A stretch of 43,508 nt of DNA, taken from contig JANQIV010000250.1 of NCBI GenBank assembly GCA_028282005.1, forward strand, positions 1 to 43,508. The letters are read 5' to 3'. The notes beneath the pieces are model-generated. The model was not told the DNA's origin. It was given only the letters and a program-made list of their open reading frames with translations, and did no database searches. Source of the stretch: Melioribacteraceae bacterium. Lineage in GTDB: Bacteria > Bacteroidota > Ignavibacteria > Ignavibacteriales > Melioribacteraceae. Positions within the stretch are counted from its first letter, which is position 1; each line of letters starts with the position of its first letter. Shown here one piece after another: positions 1 to 8,432 of the stretch. Position numbers and translations under genes: made by a program.

Positions 1-132
1 CTAATAAATAACTTTTCAATCCACAAAATAAATGGTGTTGATGATAATATTTGTACTATCTCGTCCGACGAAGCTTTAAGAGAAGGCGGATTAACTGAAA
101 ATTCTGAAATGGAAAACAAATTAGCCGGGTAA
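1..132 (+). CDS. 3' end of an unidentified protein-coding gene (partial)
   Basis: An open frame runs from base 1 to a TAA at 130-132 and ends in the residues MENKLAG. It is cut by the window edge, so only about 43 C-terminal residues are visible. The next gene starts 3 bp after the stop in the same direction, which suggests one transcript. I recognise no domain in this tail. The frame is supported by its lack of stops, by codon use like its neighbours and by the tight spacing. Confidence 0.6.
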   Translation, partial: LINNFSIHKINGVDDNICTISSDEALREGGLTENSEMENKLAG

Positions 133-135
133 ATA

Positions 136-864
136 ATGAAAAATATTATCATCATTGCATTACTTTTTACAACGATAATTACTGCTCAAGAAAATCAAAC
201 TAAAAGTTTACTTGAACTTCGAAATGAAATTTCCTTAAATGTTGACGATAATCAAAATTTTGAAGCACTTCCGACAATTGAAAAAAAGAGTGTGGGGCTC
301 GCTATAATTTATTCTTTACTATTACCCGGAATGGGGGAATTATACGCTGGCGATTACAGCACCGGAAAATATTTTACTATTGCTGATGCCGTTTCTTGGG
401 GATTTGTTGCCGGATTTAGTATCCATGGTAATAATCAAAAAGACAACTATAAAGCTTTTGCAAAAACCCACGGTGGGATTTTGGATCCTGATGGAAAAAG
501 TGACGAATATTTTGCAGACATTGGTAACTATTTGAATATTGACGACTTCAATTTGGAAAAAGAACAACTCCGTAACTTTGACGAAACTTACAATGTAGAT
601 ACCCACTTTTGGAAATGGGAAAATAATACCGTCCGCGAAGAATACCGCAGTATTTGGACTAGCAGTGAAGAATCCTTTGATAAAATTCAATTTGCTGTTG
701 GCGCACTTGTAATTAACAGAATAATCAGTGCGATTAATGCTGCAAGAACTGTCGGAAGAATGAACGAAAAAGCTGATGAAATGAGTTGGAATGTGTCCGT
801 TGGCATGTCCCAAAGACGAAATTTACCTGCAGCTCTTGAAGTGAATTTGTTTACAGCGTTTTAA
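136..864 (+). CDS. DUF5683-like membrane protein with signal peptide
   Basis: This 242-residue protein has an N-terminal signal peptide (hydrophobic stretch at residues 4-16, ending near TAQ). Around residues 53-75 it has the segment LLLPGMGELYAGDY, which resembles the 'PGxGQxYxG' hairpin typical of DUF5683 proteins of Bacteroidota. Hydrophobic segments follow at about 80-98. No catalytic residues are recognisable. Members are usually small envelope proteins of unknown role. It follows the partial upstream gene by 3 bp. Family assignment rests on the glycine-rich hairpin only and is moderate. Confidence 0.65.
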   Translation: MKNIIIIALLFTTIITAQENQTKSLLELRNEISLNVDDNQNFEALPTIEKKSVGLAIIYSLLLPGMGELYAGDYSTGKYFTIADAVSWGFVAGFSIHGNNQKDNYKAFAKTHGGILDPDGKSDEYFADIGNYLNIDDFNLEKEQLRNFDETYNVDTHFWKWENNTVREEYRSIWTSSEESFDKIQFAVGALVINRIISAINAARTVGRMNEKADEMSWNVSVGMSQRRNLPAALEVNLFTAF

Positions 865-909
865 TCAAATTTAATTCTTATTATTGGTTTTGACGATTAA
901 TCAAATTTA
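861..909. repeat. 13-bp direct repeat between two genes
   Basis: The sequence TTAATCAAATTTA occurs at 861-873 (overlapping the stop codon of the upstream gene) and again at 897-909, just before truA. The copies are identical and 23 bp apart. It may be a small tandem duplication or a protein-binding site; nothing else supports a function. Confidence 0.4.
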
Positions 910-914
910 GTTTC

Positions 915-1649
915 ATGCTGAATTATAAACTTGAAATCAAATATGACGGCACTGATTTTGCTGGTTGGCAGATTCAAAAAAGTGACGTTACGGTTCAGGG
1001 AAAGATCACTGAAGCACTTGAAACAATTACCAATCAAAAAATAAATTTAATTGGTTCGGGTAGAACTGATGCCGGTGTTCACGCTCTAGGACAAGTTGCG
1101 AATTTCCAGTCTGAAAAAGAATTAGATATCTACAAATTTGCCCACTCATTAAATTCGATGCTTCCCGAAAGTATTTCGATAAATCATATTGAGATTGTCC
1201 AAGATGAATTTCACTCCCGGTTTGATGCAAAACAAAGAAGCTATATTTATTTGATTAACACGGTCAAATCGCCGTTTTATTTTAAGTATGCTTGCTTTTA
1301 TCAGCCTATAAAAAATTACTCAATAAATGATCTAAACAATTTGAGTAAAACAATTTTGGGCAAACATGATTTTACTTCTTTATCCAGAAAGAATATTGAA
1401 ATAGAAAGCAAAGAGTGTGAAATCTTTGATATTCATTGGCGAAAAAGCAATGACTTATATTATTTTTATATCAATGCTAATCGTTATTTACACGGAATGG
1501 TGCGTACAATTATTGGGACAATTTTAGAAGGTATAAAAAATAATTGTGATGAAAATTATATGCTAAAAATTTTAGAAAAAAAGGATCGCGAAGCTGGTGG
1601 TAAAGCTTCCCCCGCAAAGGGATTGTTCCTTTATAAAGTGAGGTATTAA
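915..1649 (+). CDS. truA: tRNA pseudouridine(38-40) synthase TruA
   Basis: TruA converts uridines 38-40 in the anticodon stem-loop of many tRNAs to pseudouridine. The 244-residue length matches the family. Near the N-terminus is YDGTDFAGWQIQ, followed by GSGRTDAGVHALGQVANF at about residues 48-65, which carries the catalytic Asp (GRTDAGVHA). HGMVRTIIGT near residue 193 and GKASPAKGLFL near the C-terminus are also family signatures. The stop codon overlaps the start of the next gene (TAATG), which indicates translational coupling. This is a housekeeping gene. Although it acts on tRNA, nothing links it to the tRNA-like genes 13 kb away. Confidence 0.97.
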   Translation: MLNYKLEIKYDGTDFAGWQIQKSDVTVQGKITEALETITNQKINLIGSGRTDAGVHALGQVANFQSEKELDIYKFAHSLNSMLPESISINHIEIVQDEFHSRFDAKQRSYIYLINTVKSPFYFKYACFYQPIKNYSINDLNNLSKTILGKHDFTSLSRKNIEIESKECEIFDIHWRKSNDLYYFYINANRYLHGMVRTIIGTILEGIKNNCDENYMLKILEKKDREAGGKASPAKGLFLYKVRY

Positions 1650-2404
1650 TGAAAATTGATTTATCCAACAAAGTAGTTTTAATTACAGGCGGATCACGCG
1701 GAATTGGGGCTGCTTGCGTAAAATTATTTTGCGAAGCAAACGCAAAAGTAGCTTTCACTTATAATAGAAACGAAGAAGCTGCGGAAAAGTTGGCAATTCA
1801 ATTCAAGAACTTTGAAACTAAATCTTATCAAAATGATATTACTTCCGAAGAAAGTATAAAAAATACTGTTGAAAAAGTTTTAACAGATTTTGGAAAAATT
1901 GATATTCTTGTGAACAACGCCGGAATTTGGGAAGAAGGGAAAATTAGTGAATTAACTTTGCAAGACTGGAATAAAACAATCACAATAAATTTAAGTAGCA
2001 TGTTTCTATTTTGTAAATACGTTATCCCTTCAATGAAAGAAAATGAATTCGGCAGAATCATAAACATAAGTTCAACAGCCGGTCAAAGGGGAGAAGCGAA
2101 TTACTCTCATTATGCATCATCGAAAGGGGGAATGATTTCATTTACAAAATCTCTCGCGGCTGAAATTGGGAAGTACAATATTACAACAAACTCTGTTGCA
2201 CCCGGATGGGTTTTAACTGACATGACTTCAGATGTTTTTAATGATAAAAATTACTTGAAAAATGAAGCTGAAAAAATCCCTATAAAAAGAATTGCTTTGG
2301 CTAAAGATATTGCCGGTCCAGTTTTGTTTTTAGCATCCGATTTAGCAAATCATATAAATGGTGAAATATTGAATGTTAATGGTGGATCAGTACTCTGCGG
2401 ATAG
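1649..2404 (+). CDS. Short-chain dehydrogenase/reductase, FabG-like
   Basis: This 251-residue classical SDR has the Rossmann nucleotide motif TGGSRGIG at about residues 14-21. It also has the NNAG motif near residue 89, a catalytic Ser in IINISSTAG near 142, the catalytic YASSK (YxxxK) near 155-159, and the PGWV segment that follows. It probably reduces a 3-oxoacyl substrate with NADPH, like FabG, but SDR substrate specificity cannot be read from sequence. The start codon overlaps the truA stop by one base. A C-terminal 'NGEILNVNGG' is typical of FabG-type SDRs. Confidence 0.9.
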   Translation: MKIDLSNKVVLITGGSRGIGAACVKLFCEANAKVAFTYNRNEEAAEKLAIQFKNFETKSYQNDITSEESIKNTVEKVLTDFGKIDILVNNAGIWEEGKISELTLQDWNKTITINLSSMFLFCKYVIPSMKENEFGRIINISSTAGQRGEANYSHYASSKGGMISFTKSLAAEIGKYNITTNSVAPGWVLTDMTSDVFNDKNYLKNEAEKIPIKRIALAKDIAGPVLFLASDLANHINGEILNVNGGSVLCG

Positions 2405-2473
2405 AATTCATTTTAGCTCTTATAACTTCGAATAAAATTTAATAAATTGCTTATCTAATAATCCGAAAGATTT

Positions 2474-2938
2474 ATGCAATTTTTAGCTGATTTACATCCA
2501 ATGATTGTGCATTTCCCAATTGCAATATATCTAGTTTATGTAGTTTTTGAGGTTGTCGGCCTTTTTATGCAAGAAGAGCATTTTGCTAAAACGGCTCAGT
2601 ATTTATTATTTATTGTCTTATTAACATCAGTTCTCTCTGCATTAACCGGGAATCAAGCAGCAGATATGATTAATGATCTTAAGTTGAATAATTATGAAAA
2701 CATTGCAATAGAAATTGAAGAACACGAAAGCATCGCAAACCTATTTATATGGTTCACAGTTTTTTTATTCGTCAGCAGAACATATCTTTTACTTAAAAAA
2801 AATCTCATTAGGAAATATAGAATTATAATCGCCGTCATTTCAATTATAGGTGTTTTTCTTATTTGGGAAACTGCTGAACATGGCGGGAAATTAGTTTATA
2901 AATTTGGTGTTGGTACTGATTTAATCAAAGAAAAATGA
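2474..2938 (+). CDS. DUF2231-type four-helix membrane protein
   Basis: This 154-residue integral membrane protein begins with FLADLHPMIVHFPIAIYLVY, the signature of DUF2231 proteins (LHPMxVHFPIA). Four hydrophobic segments are visible at about residues 14-34, 42-60, 90-106 and 117-132. The two histidines of HPMIVHF are conserved in the family and could bind a cofactor or metal; function is unknown. Its last codons overlap the next gene by 4 bp (ATGA), so the two are probably co-translated. Confidence 0.8.
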   Translation: MQFLADLHPMIVHFPIAIYLVYVVFEVVGLFMQEEHFAKTAQYLLFIVLLTSVLSALTGNQAADMINDLKLNNYENIAIEIEEHESIANLFIWFTVFLFVSRTYLLLKKNLIRKYRIIIAVISIIGVFLIWETAEHGGKLVYKFGVGTDLIKEK

Positions 2939-3522
2939 AAAGAACGGTCGTTATATTAGTTTTATTATTTTCCGTTGCTTCGGCTCAGGAATTTAGATTT
3001 GGACAAGCCAAAGGTTTATTTATGTCTTTTGGTGTTGGGCCTCGTGTGCCCATTGGCGAGATGTCAAAATTCCAAAACCTCGGTTCAGGATTTAATGTTG
3101 CTTTTTCATACACCGACAATGAAATTATGCCTTTTTTTATTTACGGTAAAATAGGTTATTCTCATTTCCCTGGAAGACAAAGTTTATACGAGGATACGGA
3201 TTACTCTTCGTTTTCGAGTAATGCTTTTCTTGGCGATTTTGGTTTAAGATATTATTTACCTCCTCTTGCCGAGCAGGTCGTTATTTTTATGCCAATTGTT
3301 GAAGCCGGATTTTCAGTTTCGTTATTTGAAAAATTCCATCAATTCAAAATTGGAAGAGGGAAAAATAGTTTTACTGAAGATGATTTCAATGCCGGTTTTC
3401 ATTTAGGTGTCGGTATTTCAATGTTTCTACTTGAAGCTGTTGCAAACTATAACTACTATAGTGCTAACCAATATTTATCTTTTGACCTAAAATTAAGAAT
3501 ACCAATCTTTACCGCTATTTAA
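2935..3522 (+). CDS. Outer-membrane beta-barrel-like protein
   Basis: This 195-residue protein has a signal peptide (KRTVVILVLLFSVASAQ). Alternating hydrophobic/polar segments rich in Gly and aromatic residues run through to the C-terminus, as in small outer-membrane barrels. There is no catalytic motif. It overlaps the DUF2231 gene by 4 bp, and the crotonase gene follows after 10 bp with a strong ribosome-binding site. Exact family not recognised. Confidence 0.65.
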   Translation: MKRTVVILVLLFSVASAQEFRFGQAKGLFMSFGVGPRVPIGEMSKFQNLGSGFNVAFSYTDNEIMPFFIYGKIGYSHFPGRQSLYEDTDYSSFSSNAFLGDFGLRYYLPPLAEQVVIFMPIVEAGFSVSLFEKFHQFKIGRGKNSFTEDDFNAGFHLGVGISMFLLEAVANYNYYSANQYLSFDLKLRIPIFTAI

Positions 3523-3532
3523 AGGAGGATAG

Positions 3533-4315
3533 ATGGATTATCAAAATTTATTATTTGAAGTAAAAGACTCTATCGCAATAGTTACAATCAATAGACCAGA
3601 CAAACTAAACGCATTGAATATCCAAACAATGCAGGAATTAAAAACTTTATTTACAGAATTAAAGGATGACGAAAATGTTAAAGTAGTCATTTTAACCGGT
3701 GCCGGAGGAAAAGCATTTGTTGCAGGTGCAGATATTTCAGAGCTAAACAAATTGGATATTTTAACAGGAAAGGAGTTTGCTGAAAATGGTCAAGCAGTAT
3801 TTAATACAATTGAAAATCTCGAAAAACCGGTAATTGCAGCAGTCAACGGGTTTGCACTCGGTGGCGGTTGCGAACTTGCTCTTGCTTGCCATATCAGATT
3901 AGCCTCGGAAAAAGCAAAATTTGGCCAGCCGGAAGTTAACCTTGCAATAATTCCCGGATATGGCGGAACACAAAGATTGGCAAGACTAATAAATAAGGGC
4001 AGAGCAATTGAATATATTCTAACCGGGGATATGATTTCTGCTGAAGAAGCTTACAGAATTGGTTTGGCAAATAAAGTTTATGCTGCTGACGAGTTAATGG
4101 CAAAAGCGTTTGAAATGGCTGAAAAAATAATTACAAAAGGGCCGATTTCGGTTAAGATGGCATTAAAGGCTGCGTTGGCAAGTGCTGAACTGTCTTTGGC
4201 AGAAGGTCAAAAATTAGAAGCTAGTTTATTTGGTGCATGCTGCGGATCAGAAGATTTTAAAGAAGGAACTTCGGCTTTCCTTGAAAAGAGAAAACCGGAA
4301 TTTAAAAATAAGTAG
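3533..4315 (+). CDS. Enoyl-CoA hydratase/isomerase family protein (crotonase)
   Basis: The protein is 260 residues, the usual length for the family. The first oxyanion-hole segment is GKAFVAGADISELN near residues 60-74. The second is NGFALGGGCELALACH near 105-120, with the first catalytic Glu (GGCEL). The second catalytic Glu lies in FGQPEVNLAIIPGYGGTQRL near 131-150. Both glutamates of true hydratases are present, so trans-2-enoyl-CoA hydration is likely. The start is well supported by AAAGGAGG 6-7 bp upstream. It could act in fatty-acid beta-oxidation or butyrate-type metabolism; the neighbours do not decide this. Confidence 0.93.
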   Translation: MDYQNLLFEVKDSIAIVTINRPDKLNALNIQTMQELKTLFTELKDDENVKVVILTGAGGKAFVAGADISELNKLDILTGKEFAENGQAVFNTIENLEKPVIAAVNGFALGGGCELALACHIRLASEKAKFGQPEVNLAIIPGYGGTQRLARLINKGRAIEYILTGDMISAEEAYRIGLANKVYAADELMAKAFEMAEKIITKGPISVKMALKAALASAELSLAEGQKLEASLFGACCGSEDFKEGTSAFLEKRKPEFKNK

Positions 4316-4326
4316 CCCCAGAATTT

Positions 4327-5292
4327 ATGCAGAAATTAAACATACTGCTAATTTTGCTTTCCGTTAATCTCGCCCTACTTCTGGGTAATATTATTGTTCC
4401 ACACTTTTCAAAGGAGGAGCCGGTTACTCCTCCTAAAAATCAAATTACCAACCTCGATAGTTTACTAATAATTGAGTTGTTTGAAAACGGACTTAAGGAA
4501 GAATGGATAGACGAAAGAATTACTTTTCAGAAAGAGCCATTTTATAACATAACTGTTCCTAATGATTTATCAATAACAACGCTTTTAAGAAACTTAAATC
4601 ACAAACTAAAAGACAGCAATCTTGAAGTTAAAACCAATGAACTTATTGAAAATGGAAAAACCAAATATGAGATTTTCGAAAATGAAGATCGTAAGTCATT
4701 ATATTTTTTCTTCTATGATGATTCTTTAGAAAGGGAATCAACAGAATTATCATTTTTGATTAGAGTTTCTAATGAAGAAAAGTTATCAACAGAATTGTTA
4801 AATGCAAGTATTCCGCTAACGTTTTTAATAAATATTCACGAAGGCGCTGACAGCATTATTGCACAAATATCTGAAAGCTCCCATAAATATTTTGTTTATT
4901 TGGATGATGAAATTGATGAAGAAAAATACGTTTTGAATTTAGAATTCAGTAAAATTCGCTTGAGGGCTATAGTAGAAAATATATGCAATGCTTTTGAGTA
5001 TTGTCAGTATTTTGTTATCGATAATAATTCTATTTTGGCCCGTTCAAATTTATTTGAGTTCATTGCAAAGGAATTCCGAAAGAGGAAGAGAAAAATCATA
5101 TTTGCAAATACATTCAAAGAAATTAATGGAAGTGAAATTCTAATTAAATCCGGATTCAATTATTACTTAGGCAATAATATAGAACTACACAAAATTATAA
5201 TTGATCAAAATAGTTTTTCCCTTTTAAGAAACGATATAGAAAAAAGTTTAAAGAAAGGCGATAAATACTACTTAATTGAAAAATCTCTTTAA
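4327..5292 (+). CDS. Membrane-anchored protein of unknown function
   Basis: This 321-residue protein has a single N-terminal hydrophobic helix (LNILLILLSVNLALLLGNII) and then a soluble domain on the outer side of the inner membrane. The central part (SFLIRVSNEEKL to IPLTFLINIHEGAD) resembles the opening strand pattern of divergent polysaccharide deacetylases (YibQ type). The expected DDxG and H motifs are not convincing, so I do not assign that function. It follows the crotonase by 11 bp. Its stop codon overlaps by 4 bp the stop of the convergent M16 peptidase gene. Confidence 0.55.
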   Translation: MQKLNILLILLSVNLALLLGNIIVPHFSKEEPVTPPKNQITNLDSLLIIELFENGLKEEWIDERITFQKEPFYNITVPNDLSITTLLRNLNHKLKDSNLEVKTNELIENGKTKYEIFENEDRKSLYFFFYDDSLERESTELSFLIRVSNEEKLSTELLNASIPLTFLINIHEGADSIIAQISESSHKYFVYLDDEIDEEKYVLNLEFSKIRLRAIVENICNAFEYCQYFVIDNNSILARSNLFEFIAKEFRKRKRKIIFANTFKEINGSEILIKSGFNYYLGNNIELHKIIIDQNSFSLLRNDIEKSLKKGDKYYLIEKSL

Positions 5293-6653
5293 TCTAATTG
5301 ATTCCCTTCTTTATCCAATTCAATAATTTCAATATCGAACAATGAAGAAAGTTGCTTAACAATTACATTTTTGTCACCAACCACAACTATTTTAAGATGA
5401 TCAGGAACAATATATTTTTGTGCCGTACTTAAGCAAGAATCCAAGTTAACTGAATTAATGTTTTCAATAAAATTGTCAAAATAATCATCAGGTAAATTGT
5501 AAAGAACTTGGGTCCCAATGTTTCTCACCATATCCCCATAAGTCTCAAATGTTGAAGGGAATTTTTTGATCAAATAAGATTTTACGAATTCCAATTCTTC
5601 TTCCGTTACATTTTGTCTTATCAAATCTATTTCTTTTAAAATTTCAAAAACTGATTCACCAGTATTTTTACTTTCAACAGCAGTGGAAATTTCAAATGCG
5701 CCTTTAGTTAGATTATAATAAAATCCGGAATAAATACCGTAAGTAAAACCCTTTACTTCACGCAAGTTATGATTGAGTCTGCTTGTAAACTGTCCGCCAA
5801 GTATTGCGTTCACAAGCCTTTTGGGAAAGTAATCGCCATTGTTTCTTTCGTTTGTTAAATGCCCAACTCTAATTTCACTTTGAACGGATCCTTCGTTATG
5901 AACTACATAAATTTTGTTTGAAAGATCATCAGTAATTCGAAAATCTATTTTACTATTTTCTGTTCTGTTCAATCGAGAAAAATATCTATCAACCAATTTT
6001 TTTAATGATTCAGTCTGAAGGTTGCCTACGGAAATCAACCGAATGTTTTGCCAAGTGAACTTTGTGTTATAATATTCTTTAACATCTGCTAAACTAATTT
6101 GGGAAACAGTATTGCTGTAACCCATGGTCGGCTTAGAATAACAGGAATCATTGAAAACAATTTTCTCAAAAATAGTTGAAGCTAAATAACCCGGTTCGTT
6201 TAATGATTGTAGAATTTTATTTTTGTGCTTGTTTAATTCTCTTTCAAAATCATTTTCATGAAATGAAGGTTGTCCCAAAATTAAAGCAACAAGTTCAATC
6301 GTCCTTTCGATATTTTCAGTTAAAGATGAAGCTGAAATATTTATTGAATCATGATCAACTGTAATTTTTATGCTCGAGCCCAGAAGTTCGATCTCATTAT
6401 CTAACTCAAGTGAAGAATATTCTCCTGCTCCTTCATCAATTAACATCGAGGTTTGATAAGCCAATCCCAATTTACCATTGGAATCATACTTATTCCCGGC
6501 ATCAATAATGAGGTTGAGATTGACGATTGGCAAATCGTCTTTATAAACATTGAATATTTTTATTCCGTTTTCTGAAGAAGATTTGATAACTTCAGGAAGC
6601 GAGAATTCTATTTCACCATTTTGTCTGGGTTTAATTTTTCTATCAATTAGCAT
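5289..6653 (-). CDS. M16-family peptidase, non-catalytic subunit
   Basis: This 454-residue protein has the two-lobed M16 fold: the FNVYKDDLPIVNLNLIIDAG strand pattern near the N-terminus and the R...Y region (LREVKGFTYGIYSGFYY) in the second half. At the position of the zinc-binding HxxEH of active M16 enzymes it reads GLAYQTSMLIDEG, so both histidines and the glutamate are absent. It should therefore be an inactive partner, as in other two-subunit bacterial M16 peptidases. It starts 1 bp after the stop of the active subunit gene, so the two are one operon. Confidence 0.88.
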   Translation of the reverse strand: MLIDRKIKPRQNGEIEFSLPEVIKSSSENGIKIFNVYKDDLPIVNLNLIIDAGNKYDSNGKLGLAYQTSMLIDEGAGEYSSLELDNEIELLGSSIKITVDHDSINISASSLTENIERTIELVALILGQPSFHENDFERELNKHKNKILQSLNEPGYLASTIFEKIVFNDSCYSKPTMGYSNTVSQISLADVKEYYNTKFTWQNIRLISVGNLQTESLKKLVDRYFSRLNRTENSKIDFRITDDLSNKIYVVHNEGSVQSEIRVGHLTNERNNGDYFPKRLVNAILGGQFTSRLNHNLREVKGFTYGIYSGFYYNLTKGAFEISTAVESKNTGESVFEILKEIDLIRQNVTEEELEFVKSYLIKKFPSTFETYGDMVRNIGTQVLYNLPDDYFDNFIENINSVNLDSCLSTAQKYIVPDHLKIVVVGDKNVIVKQLSSLFDIEIIELDKEGNQLD

Positions 6654-6654
6654 A

Positions 6655-7923
6655 TTATTTTTCTTTTGGGATTATGTTCAATTCTACAAAATTTGATTTC
6701 AAATATTTTTCTGCAACAGAAGTGATATCATCTAATTGAACTTTAGCGTATCTCTCAACATCAAAATTAAATGAATTTGGATCACCCAAAGTGCAATTGT
6801 AATTGTTCATTAAATCAGCGACAGTTCCGATTTCTTGCAATGAAAAAATAAAAGAAGATTTGATACTGTTTTTTGAACGTAGTAACTCTTGTTCTGAAAT
6901 TCCATTATTAATCAACTTATTTATTTCATTAAAAATATTTTCCTTTAATGTATTAAGGTCAAAACCTGGTTTAGCAGTTGCTACTATTAAAAAAGAGCCG
7001 TTTAATTTTGCAGAATATTGGAATGAAAAAATATCCTGAGCAATTTGTTTATCAAATATTAATGATTTATACAAACGCCCGTTTTTTGATCCGGTTAATA
7101 AATCCGAAAGGATGTCAAGAGCTGCATCATCATTTCCGAAAATTTTATCACTATTCCAGGCCAAATAAATTCTTGAAAGGTTTACATTATCCTCATGAAT
7201 TATTTTTTTGCTTTCTGATAAAACATTTGGCTTGGGGGATAACTTATCAACTTCATTACCGTTTAGAATTTCACCAAAATATTTTTCGGTCAATTGTATT
7301 GCATTTTCAAAATCGATATCACCTGCAATTACTAAGCTTGCATTACTTGGCGAATAGTATTTCTTAAAAAAATTTGTTACATCTTCTAAATTATAGTTTT
7401 CAATATCTTCCATCCAACCAATAGTTGGCCAATGATAGGGATGATTAGGGCTATAAAGATTTGAAAACAATTTTTCCCACGCCAAACCATATGGTTTGTT
7501 TTCGTAAGATTGCCTGCGTTCATTCATCACTACTGATTTTTGATTATCCAACTTCTCTTGCGAAAGTGCGGGGAGAAGAAACCCCATTCTATCAGACTCT
7601 AACCAAAGTGCAAGTTCTACATAATTTGAAGGTACAGTTTCGTAGTAATTTGTTCGGTCTATACTCGTTGACCCGTTTAACGAACCACCAGCCTCCTGGA
7701 CATATTTGAAGTGCATTTCTTTATCAACGTTTTCTGATCCCTGAAACATCATATGTTCAAATAAATGGGCAAAACCGGTTTTGCCTTTTGTTTCATTAGC
7801 AGAACCAACTTTATACCATAAATTAACAGCTACTATTGGTAAAGAATTGTTTTGGTGAAGAACTACTTCGAGTCCGTTAGATAGTGTGAATTTTTTACAT
7901 TCAAAGTTGAGTTTTATCGACAT
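6655..7923 (-). CDS. M16-family zinc peptidase, active subunit
   Basis: This 422-residue processing-peptidase-like protein keeps the inverted zinc motif HLFEH at residues 53-57 (in GFAHLFEHMMFQG). The downstream Glu ligand region is near residue 134 (SVVMNERRQSYENKPYG). It has the usual R/Y segment in the C-terminal half. There is no signal peptide, so it is probably cytoplasmic or periplasmic by an unseen route. It is the first gene of a two-gene operon with the inactive homologue. M16 pairs degrade peptides; the substrate is unknown. Confidence 0.92.
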   Translation of the reverse strand: MSIKLNFECKKFTLSNGLEVVLHQNNSLPIVAVNLWYKVGSANETKGKTGFAHLFEHMMFQGSENVDKEMHFKYVQEAGGSLNGSTSIDRTNYYETVPSNYVELALWLESDRMGFLLPALSQEKLDNQKSVVMNERRQSYENKPYGLAWEKLFSNLYSPNHPYHWPTIGWMEDIENYNLEDVTNFFKKYYSPSNASLVIAGDIDFENAIQLTEKYFGEILNGNEVDKLSPKPNVLSESKKIIHEDNVNLSRIYLAWNSDKIFGNDDAALDILSDLLTGSKNGRLYKSLIFDKQIAQDIFSFQYSAKLNGSFLIVATAKPGFDLNTLKENIFNEINKLINNGISEQELLRSKNSIKSSFIFSLQEIGTVADLMNNYNCTLGDPNSFNFDVERYAKVQLDDITSVAEKYLKSNFVELNIIPKEK

Positions 7924-8432
7924 AAATTTATTTTTTCTTTTTAATATAACGAAAAATTTGTTTGCTACTTTACAGTATTATTTTGAAAAATAAATGTAGT
8001 GCTTTTGAGAGTTAAATTGCATTAATAAACTAATTGTTTATTAAATTCATATTTCAGAGAATAGTAATATTTTTGCTAAATCAATGAGTAGTTAAATTCA
8101 ACTTCAATACTTAAATGACTAAGACTATGAATGAAAAATCTAATAGCCTCGTTATGGGCAGTATTAGATAAATCTACATCGGAGATAATGATAGAGTTTT
8201 ACAAGAATATGTTAGACGAAAAGAATCATTTGGAATCTTTAAGGCAAGCAAAGTCAGCAACAATAGAGTAAGTGCTTATGCGGCTCCATTCTTATTGCAC
8301 CATTTGTTCTGATTGAAAATTAAATAATACTTAGAGTCTATATTAAATTTTTATACTAAGCTTGAATATTATTTGCAACTTTGTTTAAGTTTATCTGAAG
8401 TGAATAATATTGTTTACTAAAAAAAATCCCCT
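7924..8432. other. Intergenic region between divergent genes, containing a decayed CHAT fragment
   Basis: This 509-bp stretch separates the divergently transcribed M16 operon and TPR-CHAT gene. It must hold promoters for both, but I see no confident promoter match. The only recognisable content is the pseudogene fragment at 8131-8323. The rest is AT-rich without clear hairpins. Confidence 0.6.
8131..8323 (+). pseudogene. Decayed 3' end of a CHAT-domain gene
   Basis: In the frame starting at 8131 the DNA encodes NLIASLWAVLDKSTSEIM and continues to SLRQAKSATIE before a TAA at 8269-8271. The same region of the intact neighbour reads NLVVTLWEVLDKSTSDLM and SLRKSKLAFIE. After the stop, a shifted frame gives AYAAPF and, after another shift, APFVLI. 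These match SAPFFWAPFVLV at the C-terminus of the neighbour. So this is a frameshifted remnant of a second copy of the CHAT C-terminus, with no upstream part visible. It probably reflects a partial duplication or deletion next to the intact gene. Confidence 0.8.

Noticed and set aside
340-813. A 157-residue minus-strand open frame inside the DUF5683-like gene
   Set aside because: It lies fully opposite a gene with a signal peptide and tight spacing, and its composition looks like a shadow frame.
915-1649. Link between truA and the unusual tRNAs
   Set aside because: truA is a universal housekeeping gene 13 kb away with no shared operon; proximity alone is not evidence.
4327-5292. A divergent polysaccharide deacetylase
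   Set aside because: Only a weak strand pattern resembles the family; the metal-binding motifs are not convincing.
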